From: Nitrospiraceae bacterium
GTDB taxonomy: Bacteria; Nitrospirota; Nitrospiria; Nitrospirales; Nitrospiraceae
Length of the DNA: 64,000 nt
Assembly: GCA_035623075.1 (NCBI GenBank)
Contig: DASPUC010000015.1
Span: 41,001 to 105,000, forward strand
Direction: 5' to 3'
The first letter of the stretch is position 1. Each line of letters begins with the position of its first letter. Below the pieces are notes generated by a model. That model did no database searches and had not been told where the DNA came from. It worked only from the letters and a program-made list of their open reading frames with translations. Of the stretch, positions 10,489-19,538 are shown one piece after another. Both the position numbers and the translations under genes were made by a program.

Positions 10489-11282
10489 TGCAGGCGATCG
10501 CATACGGCACAGCACTGTGCATGGCTGCGGTGTGGCTGGCGATGCCGGCCACGGTGTCCGGTGCGGCGGATCGGGATAAGCTCCTGAGCGAACCGGGAGT
10601 CTACGGGACCTTTGCGGCCTTCAGTTTTGATGAAGATTGGACGAAGGAGGACCAGCGGACGCGCATCGCGCACTTGATGGTGCTGAAGGGTGTGGTCGAA
10701 CAGTATCAGGAGAAGCTGGCCATCGATCTGTATCTTCTCCGTGGGCTCTCCGATCACGCCGACCTACTGTTTCGTATCCATGCGACCGAACTGCGCGATA
10801 CGCAGAAATTTCTCGTAGATCTTCAAGCGAGCCTGTTCGGATCACATTTAAAGACAGCCGTGATTTTGAATGGTCTGACCAAGAAGGCCAACTACGTGCC
10901 GGGGTTTCCGGAACAGATGAAAGCCGATCTCAAGGCTGCGAGTGAGCCTGGTGCCAAACCCTATGCGATCGTCATTCCCATCAGAAAGAGTGCGGAATGG
11001 TGGAGCCTTGATCAGGACAAGCGGGCCGAGATGATGAAGGAACACACTGAAGCGGCGCTGCCGTATCATAAGACGGTGAAGCGAAAATTATACCATTCAA
11101 GCGGTCTGGACGATCTGGACTTCATCACCTATTTCGAAACGTCCAAGCTCGAGGATTTTCACAGTCTCATTCTGTCGCTGGAGAAAGTTAAAGAGTTTCA
11201 GTATACACGCCGATTCGGCCATCCGACGTTGATCGGCACGGTGAGATCGTTGGACGAAGTGATCGAAATATTGGCGCAGTAA
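10485..11282 (+). CDS. cld: Periplasmic chlorite dismutase
   Basis: 265 residues. A signal peptide of about 27 residues (hydrophobic core LCMAAVWLAM, cleavage after VSGA) precedes a mature chain starting ADRDKLL. The family is a heme enzyme that splits chlorite into chloride and oxygen. Proximal His is H187 in EHTEAALPY and distal Arg is R200 in KTVKRK. With mature numbering these become 160 and 173, as I recall for the Nitrospira enzyme. RGLSDHADL and RRFGHPTL are also family hallmarks. It is wedged between purB and purC with a four-base overlap to purB, an unexpected setting for a periplasmic detoxifying enzyme. Confidence 0.95.
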   Translation: MMQAIAYGTALCMAAVWLAMPATVSGAADRDKLLSEPGVYGTFAAFSFDEDWTKEDQRTRIAHLMVLKGVVEQYQEKLAIDLYLLRGLSDHADLLFRIHATELRDTQKFLVDLQASLFGSHLKTAVILNGLTKKANYVPGFPEQMKADLKAASEPGAKPYAIVIPIRKSAEWWSLDQDKRAEMMKEHTEAALPYHKTVKRKLYHSSGLDDLDFITYFETSKLEDFHSLILSLEKVKEFQYTRRFGHPTLIGTVRSLDEVIEILAQ

Positions 11283-11305
11283 CGCACGGGGGATAAGAAC
11301 AGGCG

Positions 11306-12010
11306 ATGACTGCAGGCACAATGCTCTACGAAGGCAAGGCGAAGAAAATCTTTGCCACCGACAAACCTGACCAAGTTGTGCAGTATTTCAAGGACGACGC
11401 AACGGCCTTCAACGCCCAGAAGCGTGGCACGATCCTCGAGAAAGGCATTATCAATAATAAAGTGTCGGAACGCCTGTTCCGGCTGGTGGAGCAGGCGGGT
11501 GTGCCGACCCATTTCGTTGAACGGCTCAGCGACCGGGAAATGCTGACGAAGAAAGTGACGATCGTGCCGGTGGAGGTCGTGGTGCGGAACGTCGTGGCGG
11601 GAAGCTTGGCGAAGCGCCTTGGTCTCAAAGAAGGCGAGCCGATCGAACCGGCGATCGTCGAATGGTATTACAAGAACGATGCGTTGGGTGATCCGCTTAT
11701 CGCGGATGATCATGTCCGGCTGATGAAATTGGCGACGCCGGAGCAGATGGCGGAGATCAAGCGCCTGGCGTTGAAAGTGAACAGCCTCCTGCAGCCCTTC
11801 TTCCGCGAACGGAAGATGATCCTCGTTGATTTCAAGTTGGAATTCGGAATGCACAACGGCAAGCTGATGTTGGCCGACGAGATTTCTCCGGACACCAGCC
11901 GGTTTTGGGATATGACGACGAAGGAGTCGATGGACAAGGATCGGTTCAGGAAGGATTTGGGGAAGATAGAGGAGGCATATCAAGAGGTACTAAAAAGAGT
12001 GTGTGGATGA
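11306..12010 (+). CDS. purC: SAICAR synthetase
   Basis: 234 residues. The enzyme joins aspartate to CAIR using ATP. It shows the N-terminal LYEGKAKKIFAT, the strand VEVVVRNVVAGSL, and LVDFKLEFG followed by DEISPDTSRFWD at the ATP and metal site. Length and architecture match the short bacterial type. It follows cld by 23 bases. The next 164 bases hold copy 2 of the structured repeat. Confidence 0.98.
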   Translation: MTAGTMLYEGKAKKIFATDKPDQVVQYFKDDATAFNAQKRGTILEKGIINNKVSERLFRLVEQAGVPTHFVERLSDREMLTKKVTIVPVEVVVRNVVAGSLAKRLGLKEGEPIEPAIVEWYYKNDALGDPLIADDHVRLMKLATPEQMAEIKRLALKVNSLLQPFFRERKMILVDFKLEFGMHNGKLMLADEISPDTSRFWDMTTKESMDKDRFRKDLGKIEEAYQEVLKRVCG

Positions 12011-12024
12011 AGAACAGACAGTGG

Positions 12025-12121
12025 TGAGGGACGCGGTGCCGGTTTCTGTGCTCGCGGAGCCCCCACGATGAAACAGTGGTCGCTCGACGCGCGCAGTTGA
12101 AACCGTTCACCGCATCCCTCA
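12025..12121 (+). repeat. Structured dispersed repeat, copy 2
   Basis: The core at 12048-12095 is again exactly 48 bp. The arms (12025-12046 and 12099-12121) have a different sequence from those of copy 1 but pair with each other, with one C/A mismatch and a small bulge (TGAGGGA, GCGGTG and GGTTTC blocks). It lies just after purC. Confidence 0.85.
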
Positions 12122-12174
12122 TCTAGAACCCAACGACCTTTCCTCACTGGGGGTGGGGGAGGGAAAGGATAAGG

Positions 12175-12390
12175 ATGCTGCGGGCGTTTTTGAATTATGG
12201 GCTGGTGGCGGCGGTGTTGGTATGGGCGGCGGTCGTGGCCATGATGGCCTATCATCTCGATGAGTCGCCCTGGCGATGGGCCTTTGCTGCGCTATCGGTC
12301 GGTGGCCTCGTCACAGTGGCGGGAATCTTCTGGATCAGGAAGTATGTCGACGGATTGAACAAGGCATCGGATCAGGGGAGTAAATCGTGA
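12175..12390 (+). CDS. Small two-helix membrane protein
   Basis: 71 residues with two membrane segments (about 7-27 and 36-54) and a short charged tail (WIRKYVDGLNKASDQGSKS). I do not recognise a family. AAGGATAAGG precedes the ATG. Its stop overlaps the purS GTG start by four bases (GTGA), so it is probably translated with purS, but a role in purine synthesis is not implied by anything in its sequence. Confidence 0.7.
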   Translation: MLRAFLNYGLVAAVLVWAAVVAMMAYHLDESPWRWAFAALSVGGLVTVAGIFWIRKYVDGLNKASDQGSKS

Positions 12391-12626
12391 AGGCGAAGAT
12401 TCATGTGACACTGAAGCAAGGAATTCTCGATCCTCAAGGGAAGGCGATCGAGCACGCGCTCGATTCGCTCGGGTTCAAAAACGCGGCGAACGTCCGGGTT
12501 GGCAAGTATATGGAGTTGGATCTGGACGAAAAGGATAAGGCCAAGGCCGAGGTTGAGGTGAAGCAGATGTGCGAAAAGTTGCTTGCGAATACCATTATCG
12601 AAGAATACCGCTACGAACTACAGTGA
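12387..12626 (+). CDS. purS: FGAM synthase subunit PurS
   Basis: 79 residues starting at GTG. PurS bridges PurL and PurQ in the three-part phosphoribosylformylglycinamidine synthase. The sequence has KILVTLK-type opening (KIHVTLKQGILDPQGKAI), the GFKNAANVRVGKYMEL core and ending NTIIEEYRYEL. Order purS, purQ, purL is normal, but here purQ and purL are separated by two nuclease genes. Confidence 0.96.
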   Translation: MKAKIHVTLKQGILDPQGKAIEHALDSLGFKNAANVRVGKYMELDLDEKDKAKAEVEVKQMCEKLLANTIIEEYRYELQ

Positions 12627-12630
12627 GAGG

Positions 12631-12714
12631 TGATTGGTGACAGGTGACGGGTTGGTCAAGATTGCGACCTCGGAATGTCCGATGTTTGTCACGCGTCACT
12701 CGTCACGTGTCACT
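12631..12714. repeat. Intergenic repeat family B (GTGAC words)
   Basis: The left part has GTGACAGGTGACGG and the right part (12689-12714) TCACGCGTCACTCGTCACGT, forming inverted arms. The words CACGCGTCAC and CGTCACGTGTCAC recur at 44741-44824 upstream of the pseudouridine synthase. It fills most of the purS-purQ gap. Confidence 0.6.
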
Positions 12715-12725
12715 AGGGTGGCTTA

Positions 12726-13448
12726 ATGAATATCGGAGTGGTGGTTTTTCCGGGGAGTAATTGCGATCACGACTGCGAGCATGTCTTCAAGAATGTGCTT
12801 GGGCAGTACGTGGAGATGATCTGGCACAAAGAAACCCTGTTGAAAGGACTCGATGCCGTTGTGCTCCCCGGCGGATTTTCTTATGGGGACTACCTCCGCA
12901 CCGGAGCGATCGCGCGGTTTTCTCCGGTGATGGGAGCGGTGAAGGAATTTGCGAAAAGCGGTGGCATGGTGATCGGCATCTGCAACGGGTTTCAGATTCT
13001 GCTCGAAGCGGGGTTGCTGCCGGGCGCGATGTTACGAAATGAGTCGCTGAACTTTATCTGCAAGGACGTCTATGTGAAGGTCGAGAATGCGGCCACGGCG
13101 TTCACGGGAAGCTGTGAGTCCGGTCAGGTGTTGAAGCTCCCGATCGCCCACGCGGATGGCAATTATTACACCGATCCGGTGACCTTGGCAGCGATGCAGG
13201 CGAACGCGCAGATCGTGCTGCGTTATTGCACGCCGGAGGGCAAAGTAATGTCGGAATCGAATCCGAACGGCTCGCTCGACAATATCGCGGGGATCATTAA
13301 TCCGGAGGGCAACGTCCTCGGCATGATGCCGCACCCGGAACGTTGCGCGGAAGAGATGCTGGGCAACGAAGATGGGCGATTGATATTTGTGTCGATGTTG
13401 GAAGCGTTGAAGAAAGCGAAGCAGCCAAAGATGGTGGGAGCAGGGTGA
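12726..13448 (+). CDS. purQ: FGAM synthase glutaminase subunit PurQ
   Basis: 240 residues, a class I glutamine amidotransferase giving ammonia to PurL. The nucleophile is C86 in VIGICNGFQ, with the His-Glu pair in [12 protein letters not shown] near the C-terminus. The opening [13 protein letters not shown] is typical. It is followed by an unusual 207-base gap and then the Mrr-type nuclease rather than purL. Confidence 0.97.
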   Translation: MNIGVVVFPGSNCDHDCEHVFKNVLGQYVEMIWHKETLLKGLDAVVLPGGFSYGDYLRTGAIARFSPVMGAVKEFAKSGGMVIGICNGFQILLEAGLLPGAMLRNESLNFICKDVYVKVENAATAFTGSCESGQVLKLPIAHADGNYYTDPVTLAAMQANAQIVLRYCTPEGKVMSESNPNGSLDNIAGIINPEGNVLGMMPHPERCAEEMLGNEDGRLIFVSMLEALKKAKQPKMVGAG

Positions 13449-13655
13449 GGCATGGCCAACCGCTCCTATGCCTCCACGGTCACCCTTTGGGAGTTCGCCA
13501 AGTGGAAGCCTTCTGGAATTCCTTCCGCCACAGTCTTTTCAGACTGTGACGCGTCAGTCAGTTCCAGCTTTCCCTCCTGGCTCACTCTCGATGGGTCCCG
13601 ACCGCTCTCGGCAATGTCGCTCTGGCCTCGCCCTCACCACAACAAGGTTCGGTGA
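13449..13655 (+). other. Junction between purQ and the nuclease insert
   Basis: A 67-codon open frame spans the stretch but its composition (Ser, Pro, Trp rich) and lack of homology argue against a gene. CACAGTC and GACTGTG at about 13530-13549 form a 7-bp hairpin with a T-rich loop, possibly a terminator left in front of the insert. Confidence 0.35.
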
Positions 13656-14564
13656 ATGCCTATTCCTGAGTATCAGAAGTTCTTCTTGCCGGTGCTGAAA
13701 ATTGCTGGTGATGGGAAAAACCATTCATATGCAGAAATGTACAGCTCTGTTGCCACAGAGTTTAAACTAACAGAAGAAGACCGTGCGGAACTCCTCCCTA
13801 GTGGTACAGCACGAAAATTTGAAAATAGGGTCGCATGGGCTATTACCTATCTGAGTAAGGCCAGACTTCTTGACAGGGTAAGTCGAGGCATTTTCCGAAT
13901 TTCTGAAAGGGACGCCGAAGTTTTAAAGAAGAAGCCTGTTGAACTAGATAATAAATTCCTTCGACAGTTCCCAGAATTTCTTGAGTTCGCAAGAGGAACG
14001 AAAATATCAACGAAAAGAGATGAAGACACGGAAGAAGACACTTTGGGCACGCCATACGAAACTCTTGAAGAAGCCTATCAAAGCTTGCGCAGAACGTTGG
14101 CGCAAGAGCTTCTTGACCGTGTTAGGGCATGCTCTCCTCAGTTTTTCGAGCGACTAGTGGTGGACTTGCTGGTTGCCATTGGTTATGGAGGATCGAGAAA
14201 AGATGCTGGGCAGGCTGTAGGTCGGTCTGGAGACGGCGGGATTGATGGAATCATCAAAGAGGACAAACTTGGTCTCGATGCTATCTATATTCAAGCCAAA
14301 AGATGGGAAGCTACTGTTGGGAGACCAACTGTCCAAGAGTTTGCCGGAAGCTTAGAAGGACACAGAGCACGAAAGGGTGTCCTCATCACAACATCGAAAT
14401 TTTCTCAAGATGCCAAAGAGTACGTTGGGCGTATCGAGAAAAAGATCGTCCTTGTTGATGGTGAGCAACTGGCACAGCTCATGATTGACCACAAGATAGG
14501 TGTTACGGAGGTTGAAAATTATTGGGTGCATAGGGTTGACTCGGACTATTTCGAGGAAGGTTAA
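13656..14564 (+). CDS. Mrr-type restriction endonuclease
   Basis: 302 residues. Residues 5-90 look like the winged-helix Mrr N-terminal domain. From about 155 to 275 is the Mrr catalytic domain with E165 (FFERL), D197 (GDGGIDG) and Q213-x-K215 (YIQAKRW), the PD-(D/E)XK-like active site. Such enzymes cut modified foreign DNA. Base use differs from the neighbours: 26 of 60 bases are G or C at 14281-14340, against 37 of 60 at 13321-13380 in purQ. No modification methylase is adjacent, as expected for a type IV enzyme. It reads with the purine genes. Confidence 0.88.
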   Translation: MPIPEYQKFFLPVLKIAGDGKNHSYAEMYSSVATEFKLTEEDRAELLPSGTARKFENRVAWAITYLSKARLLDRVSRGIFRISERDAEVLKKKPVELDNKFLRQFPEFLEFARGTKISTKRDEDTEEDTLGTPYETLEEAYQSLRRTLAQELLDRVRACSPQFFERLVVDLLVAIGYGGSRKDAGQAVGRSGDGGIDGIIKEDKLGLDAIYIQAKRWEATVGRPTVQEFAGSLEGHRARKGVLITTSKFSQDAKEYVGRIEKKIVLVDGEQLAQLMIDHKIGVTEVENYWVHRVDSDYFEEG

Positions 14565-14597
14565 AGTCAAGTGGCTGCGTAGATTGACGTACGACCA

Positions 14598-14927
14598 ATG
14601 CGTATCTGGGATATCTCACCGAAGAGGCTCTGTCGAAATCATCTGTTGGGGGAGCATCGGGAGTTGCACGCGATTTGGTCGGTGCTCACGAACGGCAAGA
14701 AGGGCTATGCCCGCCATCCGGAGACGTTGCGGTGGAAGGGGAAATTGAAAGCCCTGTATGGACGGCATGAAGCGCTGGTTATCGAGATGAGTCATCGTGG
14801 CTATCGGTATCGTAGTCCACTAGCAAAGAAACAGGCGACGGGAAGTGCGAAGCAGACTATTTATGTGGATCAACCCCGGAAGCAAATCGTGATTCTTCGG
14901 AACAAACGTTGCCAGTGCGATGTGTAG
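14598..14927 (+). CDS. Pyrimidine-dimer glycosylase / endonuclease V-like protein
   Basis: 109 residues. The N-terminal MRIWDISPKRLCRNHLLGEHREL resembles the T4 endonuclease V family, where the segment LMAEYREL carries the catalytic Glu; here the matching segment is LLGEHREL with Glu at residue 19. NGKKGYARHPETLRW is also shared with annotated bacterial members. T4 endonuclease V is 138 residues, so this is short. It would excise UV-damaged bases. It lies 33 bases after the Mrr-type gene and nine before purL, and appears to belong to the same insert. Confidence 0.65.
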   Translation: MRIWDISPKRLCRNHLLGEHRELHAIWSVLTNGKKGYARHPETLRWKGKLKALYGRHEALVIEMSHRGYRYRSPLAKKQATGSAKQTIYVDQPRKQIVILRNKRCQCDV

Positions 14928-14936
14928 GAAGGACTT

Positions 14937-17201
14937 GTGAGCGTGACGCTGCCAGTGATTACCAAAGACCTCATCGCGCAGCACAATCTGACCGACGACG
15001 AGTACAAAAAGATCGTCGAGATTTTGGGGCGCGAGCCCAATTTGACCGAACTCGGCATGTTCTCCGTCATGTGGTCGGAGCACTGTTCCTATAAAAGTTC
15101 GCGCGTGCATTTGAAAAAGCTGCCGACGACAGGACCGCGGGTGGTGCAGGGGCCTGGGGAGAACGCTGGTGCAGTGGATATCGGCGACGGGCTCTGCGTC
15201 GTCTTTAAGATGGAATCACACAACCATCCTTCGTTCATCGAACCGTATCAGGGAGCCGCGACGGGAGTGGGAGGGATTCTGCGCGATATCTTCACGATGG
15301 GTGCGCGGCCGATTGCGTTGCTTGATTCGTTGCGCTTTGGGGAATTGGAGACGGCGAAGAATCGTCACTTGATGAAGGGCGTTGTGGCCGGCATCGCAGG
15401 CTATGGCAATTGCATGGGTGTGCCGACGGTGGGTGGCGAGATCGCGTTTAACGATATTTATTCGCTGAACCCGCTGGTGAACGTGTTCTGTCTCGGTGTT
15501 GCGGAGAAGAACAAGATTTTCCGTGGCACTGCGGCAGGGGTCGGCAATCCGGTCATCTATTTCGGTTCGAAGACAGGACGAGACGGCATTCACGGGGCGA
15601 CGATGGCCTCCGATTCGTTCGACGACGAATCCGAACAGAAACGGCCGACCGTGCAGGTCGGCGATCCCTTTACGGAGAAGCTCTTGTTGGAGGCCTGCCT
15701 TGAACTGATGGCGAATGATCTCCTGGTCGGCATTCAGGACATGGGAGCCGCGGGGCTGACCAGTTCGTCCTGCGAAATGGCCTCGCGCGCCGGCAACGGG
15801 ATTGAGTTGGATCTGACGCACGTACCACGTCGCGAGCCTGGCATGACACCCTATGAACTCATGCTCTCCGAGTCGCAAGAGCGGATGCTCATGGTGGCGA
15901 AAGCAGGCAAAGAAGACGAGTGCATCCGAATCTGCAAGAAGTGGGATCTCGATGTAGCAGTGGTGGGTCGCGTGACCGGTGATGGGATGCTCCGGGTAAA
16001 GGATCAGGGCAAAGTTGTGGCGGAGATTCCCGCGAAGTCGCTCGCCGATGATGGGCCTCGCTACGAGCGGCCCTACTCACCACCCGCGTATCAAGACATG
16101 TTGACAGGGTTGAACTACGATGCCATTCCGGATGTGAAGGATGCCACTGCGGCCCTCCTCTCGTTGCTGGCGTCGCCAACGATTGCGAGCAAGCACTGGG
16201 TCTATGAACAGTACGACCACATGGTGCGGACGAACACGATGGTCCGGCCAGGATCAGACGCAGCAGTCGTGCGGATCAAAGGCACGAACAAGGCTGTCGC
16301 GATAACGGTCGATTGCAACAGTCGTTATTGCCTCCTGCATCCCTATGAAGGGGCTCGACTTGCCGTGGCTGAAGCGGCGAGGAATCTGGTGTGTTCCGGC
16401 GCTGAGCCGATCGGGCTGACGGATTGTCTGAACTTTGGCAATCCCGAACGACCGGACATCATGTGGCAGTTTGTCTTGGCGATCGAGGGGATGAAAGATG
16501 CCTGTGAACATTTCGGTGTGCCGATCGTCAGCGGAAACGTCAGCTTCTACAATGAAACGAATGGGCTGTCGATCTATCCGACCCCGATGCTGGGGATGGT
16601 GGGGTTAATCGAGCAGGCTGATCAAACGGTGACTCAATGGTTCAAGCAAACAGGTGATGTGATTCTGCTTGTGGGCAAGACACGAGAAGATCTGGGGGGG
16701 AGTGCATACCTGAAAGTGCTGCACCATCGAGAACAGGGTTCTCCTCCGTTGCTCAATCCCGACACAGAGCATGCGCTCCATCAATTTATACTGAAAGTGA
16801 TTCGTGAGGGACTCGTTCGATCTGCCCATGATTGCTCTGATGGAGGATTGGCCGTGACGCTCGCCGAATGTTGCGTGTCGGAGCCGGGCGATGGACTGGG
16901 GGCTGTGATAAGATTATCTCTCGACGGCTTGCGACGTGATGCGCTCTTGTTCGGTGAAAGCCAGTCCCGCGTGGTCCTGTCGGTCAAGGCAGACGTTGCC
17001 GAGCAGGTGCTCAACCGGGCGTGGGATGCGGGCATTCTGGCAGCCAAGATCGGGACAGTCGGCAGGGACCGCTTGGTGATCGAGGTGCAGGGGGACGAAC
17101 GTTCGACCGGCTGTCGCATCGACGTTGAGATTCGGACGTTGCGAGACCGTTGGGCGAATTCGATCGAACGATCTCTTGATAGGCGAGAGGCGAGGGGCTA
17201 G
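14937..17201 (+). CDS. purL: FGAM synthase catalytic subunit PurL
   Basis: 754 residues, the small PurL type that works with PurS and PurQ. GTG 14937 is preceded by AGGAAGG. Two AIRS-like halves are visible, with [10 protein letters not shown] near residue 47, [21 protein letters not shown] in the first half and [14 protein letters not shown] in the second. The last six residues RREARG and the TAG stop are encoded by a family C repeat, so the natural end has probably been replaced by repeat sequence. Confidence 0.97.
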   Translation: MSVTLPVITKDLIAQHNLTDDEYKKIVEILGREPNLTELGMFSVMWSEHCSYKSSRVHLKKLPTTGPRVVQGPGENAGAVDIGDGLCVVFKMESHNHPSFIEPYQGAATGVGGILRDIFTMGARPIALLDSLRFGELETAKNRHLMKGVVAGIAGYGNCMGVPTVGGEIAFNDIYSLNPLVNVFCLGVAEKNKIFRGTAAGVGNPVIYFGSKTGRDGIHGATMASDSFDDESEQKRPTVQVGDPFTEKLLLEACLELMANDLLVGIQDMGAAGLTSSSCEMASRAGNGIELDLTHVPRREPGMTPYELMLSESQERMLMVAKAGKEDECIRICKKWDLDVAVVGRVTGDGMLRVKDQGKVVAEIPAKSLADDGPRYERPYSPPAYQDMLTGLNYDAIPDVKDATAALLSLLASPTIASKHWVYEQYDHMVRTNTMVRPGSDAAVVRIKGTNKAVAITVDCNSRYCLLHPYEGARLAVAEAARNLVCSGAEPIGLTDCLNFGNPERPDIMWQFVLAIEGMKDACEHFGVPIVSGNVSFYNETNGLSIYPTPMLGMVGLIEQADQTVTQWFKQTGDVILLVGKTREDLGGSAYLKVLHHREQGSPPLLNPDTEHALHQFILKVIREGLVRSAHDCSDGGLAVTLAECCVSEPGDGLGAVIRLSLDGLRRDALLFGESQSRVVLSVKADVAEQVLNRAWDAGILAAKIGTVGRDRLVIEVQGDERSTGCRIDVEIRTLRDRWANSIERSLDRREARG

Positions 17202-17266
17202 AGGCGAGAGGGTGGGAAAGGTTTTTCATTCGATTTCCCCTGGCCTCGTGCCACTTGCCTCGCGCC
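17180..17266. repeat. Intergenic repeat family C, inverted pair
   Basis: The left arm (17180-17212) reads AGGCGAGAGGCGAGGGGCTA and continues GAGGCGAGAGG. The right arm (17237-17266) has CCCCTGGCCTCGTGCC and TTGCCTCGCGCC. It ends just before the purF start and supplies the end of purL. Confidence 0.6.
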
Positions 17267-17275
17267 AAAAGAATT

Positions 17276-18694
17276 ATGCAACTGATCACCCCCGATAAAT
17301 TCCACGATGAATGTGCGGTGTTCGGGATCTATGGTCATCCTGAAGCCTCGAATCTGACCTACCTCGGTCTCTATGCGCTGCAACATCGCGGACAGGAAGC
17401 GTCGGGGATCGTCTCGGGCGACGGCGAGCATTTCTATGTGCAGAAGGGCATGGGCCTCGTCGCCGAAATCTACAACAAGGCCTCGCTCGACAAATTACCC
17501 GGAACGATGGCCATCGGTCACAACCGTTATTCGACCGCCGGCGGGCACGATCTCAAGAATGTTCAGCCGCTGATCGTCAATTTTGCCTTCGGCAACCTTG
17601 CTCTTGCGCATAACGGGAATTTGATCAACGCCCAAGTGTTGCGCAACGAGCTGGAAGCCTATGGCGCGATTTTTCAATCGACCTCTGACAGTGAAGTCAT
17701 TATTCACCTGATCGCCCACTCGCGCGCCGACACACTCTTGGCTCGTGTGATCGATGCATTGAGCCAGGTGCGCGGGGCGTTCTCTGTGGTCGTATTGACA
17801 GACGACGGTTTGATTGCGGCGCGTGACCCTCACGGGTTCCGTCCCCTTTGTCTGGGTCGATTCCGCGACAGCTGGCTCGTGGCATCGGAGACCTGTGCCT
17901 TCGACCTGCTCGATGCGACCTACGAACGGGAGATCGAACCGGGCGAGCTGGTGGTGTTGAACGACAAAGGCATGACGAGTTACCGGCCGTTTGCCCAGAT
18001 TGAGCCGGCAATGTGCGTGTTCGAGTATGTCTACTTCGCCAGGCCCGATAGCAAGATCTTCGGAGCGAATGCGGTTTACGCCACCAGGAAAGCCCTGGGT
18101 CGGCAGCTGGCGCAGGAGTCCTGGGTGCCGGCCGATGTGGTGATTCCGGTGCCGGATTCGGGCGTTCCGGCAGCGTTGGGTTACGCGGAGGGGGCGGGGA
18201 TTCCGTTCGAGACCGGCTTGATCCGCAATCATTATGTCGGGCGCACGTTCATCGAGCCGGAACAATCGATCCGTCACTTCGGTGTGAAGGTCAAGCTCAA
18301 CGCGGTGGCGGAGGTCCTGTGCGGCAAACGGGTCGTCGTGGTCGACGATTCATTAGTCCGAGGGACGACGAGCCGCAAGATCGTCAAAATGATCCGCGAT
18401 GCCGGCGCCAAAGAAGTCCATCTGCGGATCAGCTCCCCACCGATCGTGTCACCCTGCTTCTACGGCATCGATACACCGACCAAGAAGGAGCTCATTGCTT
18501 CCAGTCATTCCATCGAAGAGATTAAAAAATACGTCACCGCCGACAGTCTCGCCTACCTTAGCCTCGACGGTATGCTGAAGGCCGCTCCCGGTCGGCCTCA
18601 TCAGTATTGCAATGCCTGCTTCACCGAGAAGTATCCCATCTCCTTTACCCGAGCCGAAGAGTTACAGCTCGGCCTGTTCGAGTCTGCGTCGTAA
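17276..18694 (+). CDS. purF: Amidophosphoribosyltransferase
   Basis: 472 residues. First committed step of purine synthesis, making phosphoribosylamine from PRPP and glutamine. ATG 17276 is chosen over TTG 17255 because the latter lies inside a repeat. C13 in DECAVFGIYG would become the N-terminal nucleophile after removal of a 12-residue propeptide. The PRPP loop is VVVVDDSLVRGTTS. Cysteines in MCVFEYVYFARPDS, SPCFYG and YCNACF match the iron-sulfur ligands of the Bacillus-type enzyme, so oxygen sensitivity is likely. It ends the purine array. Confidence 0.97.
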   Translation: MQLITPDKFHDECAVFGIYGHPEASNLTYLGLYALQHRGQEASGIVSGDGEHFYVQKGMGLVAEIYNKASLDKLPGTMAIGHNRYSTAGGHDLKNVQPLIVNFAFGNLALAHNGNLINAQVLRNELEAYGAIFQSTSDSEVIIHLIAHSRADTLLARVIDALSQVRGAFSVVVLTDDGLIAARDPHGFRPLCLGRFRDSWLVASETCAFDLLDATYEREIEPGELVVLNDKGMTSYRPFAQIEPAMCVFEYVYFARPDSKIFGANAVYATRKALGRQLAQESWVPADVVIPVPDSGVPAALGYAEGAGIPFETGLIRNHYVGRTFIEPEQSIRHFGVKVKLNAVAEVLCGKRVVVVDDSLVRGTTSRKIVKMIRDAGAKEVHLRISSPPIVSPCFYGIDTPTKKELIASSHSIEEIKKYVTADSLAYLSLDGMLKAAPGRPHQYCNACFTEKYPISFTRAEELQLGLFESAS

Positions 18695-18995
18695 CGCACA
18701 ATCCATCCCGCAATGGGTCTCGTCGCGACGCCCCTGTTTCTGTTCTAGATCCTCCACTCCCTCAGAAAGTCCGTCACCAAAAGCAGTGACCGAGCCGGTT
18801 CTTCGTCAAGCACCGTGCGTCTTCGGATCACCTACCGTTGCCCACGAAAAAATCAGCGTGGTAGGATACCGCCAGTGAGCAAGAGCTGATGGCGTATAGC
18901 CTATAGCAGAAGCCTGAGCGAACGCGGATCGCTAATCCGCTGGTGCCATAGGCTATGAAGCATTCGCTTTTCGCTTTCCAATGAAGGAGGCAGCT
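18695..18995. other. Intergenic region after purF, with family A repeat
   Basis: No gene is seen. CCACG and CGTGG at 18841-18862 make a small hairpin around an A-rich loop and may end the purF transcript. From 18884 to 18962 there is a family A repeat (GCTGATGGCGTATAGCCTAT facing CATAGGCTATGAAGC) with a GCGGAT/ATCCGC hairpin inside it. Confidence 0.5.
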
Positions 18996-19529
18996 ATGAA
19001 ACGCATTACCGTCATCCTCAGTGTCCTCATGTTTCCGATCTTTGCCGCTCATCTGCTGTTTGCCGCCGGATTCTTCAAAGTTGGCGAGAAGGCGCCCCCC
19101 TTTACTCTGATTGCCATTACCGGTGAATCGGTGTCACTCGACGCCTTTAGAGGCAAGGTCGTGGTGCTGGGTTTGTTTCACATCTGCGATCCCTGCATGA
19201 TGCAAGGCACGAATTTACAGAAAGTCTTCGAGATGACGAAGGGCAAAGAGGTCACGGTGATCGGGGTGAATTCCAACGGAAATTCAAAAAAAGACGTGGG
19301 CGAGTTTCTCTCCGCCTTTCCTGTCAAAGTGACCTATCCCTATTTGTTAGATCCGGGCAAAACGACGGACAAGCTCTATGGCGGTGGGAAGTTTATTCCG
19401 AATGTCTATGTGATCGACCAAAACGGCGTGATCCGGTGGCAACGGGTGGGGGACATGGAATTGGCGGGAGCCGACGTGATTGTGGCGGAAGTCGAGAAGT
19501 TGTTAGCGGGCGGGAGCAACAAAATGTAA
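18996..19529 (+). CDS. Periplasmic thioredoxin-fold protein (TlpA/AhpC-TSA type)
   Basis: 177 residues. ATG 18996 follows AAGGAGG. A signal sequence or N-terminal anchor spans about residues 4-24. GEKAPPFTLIAITGE starts the redoxin fold, and the active-site pair is C64-D-P-C67 in FHICDPCMM. NVYVIDQNGVIRWQRVGD matches the cis-Pro and nucleotide-free end of TlpA-like proteins, although the expected cis-Pro is in FIPNVYV. It probably reduces or oxidises thiols in the periplasm. The partner is unknown. Confidence 0.85.
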   Translation: MKRITVILSVLMFPIFAAHLLFAAGFFKVGEKAPPFTLIAITGESVSLDAFRGKVVVLGLFHICDPCMMQGTNLQKVFEMTKGKEVTVIGVNSNGNSKKDVGEFLSAFPVKVTYPYLLDPGKTTDKLYGGGKFIPNVYVIDQNGVIRWQRVGDMELAGADVIVAEVEKLLAGGSNKM

Positions 19530-19538
19530 TTTTTGCGT

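Noticed and set aside
13452..13655. 67-codon frame between purQ and the Mrr-type gene
   Set aside because: No ribosome site, unusual composition and no motif.
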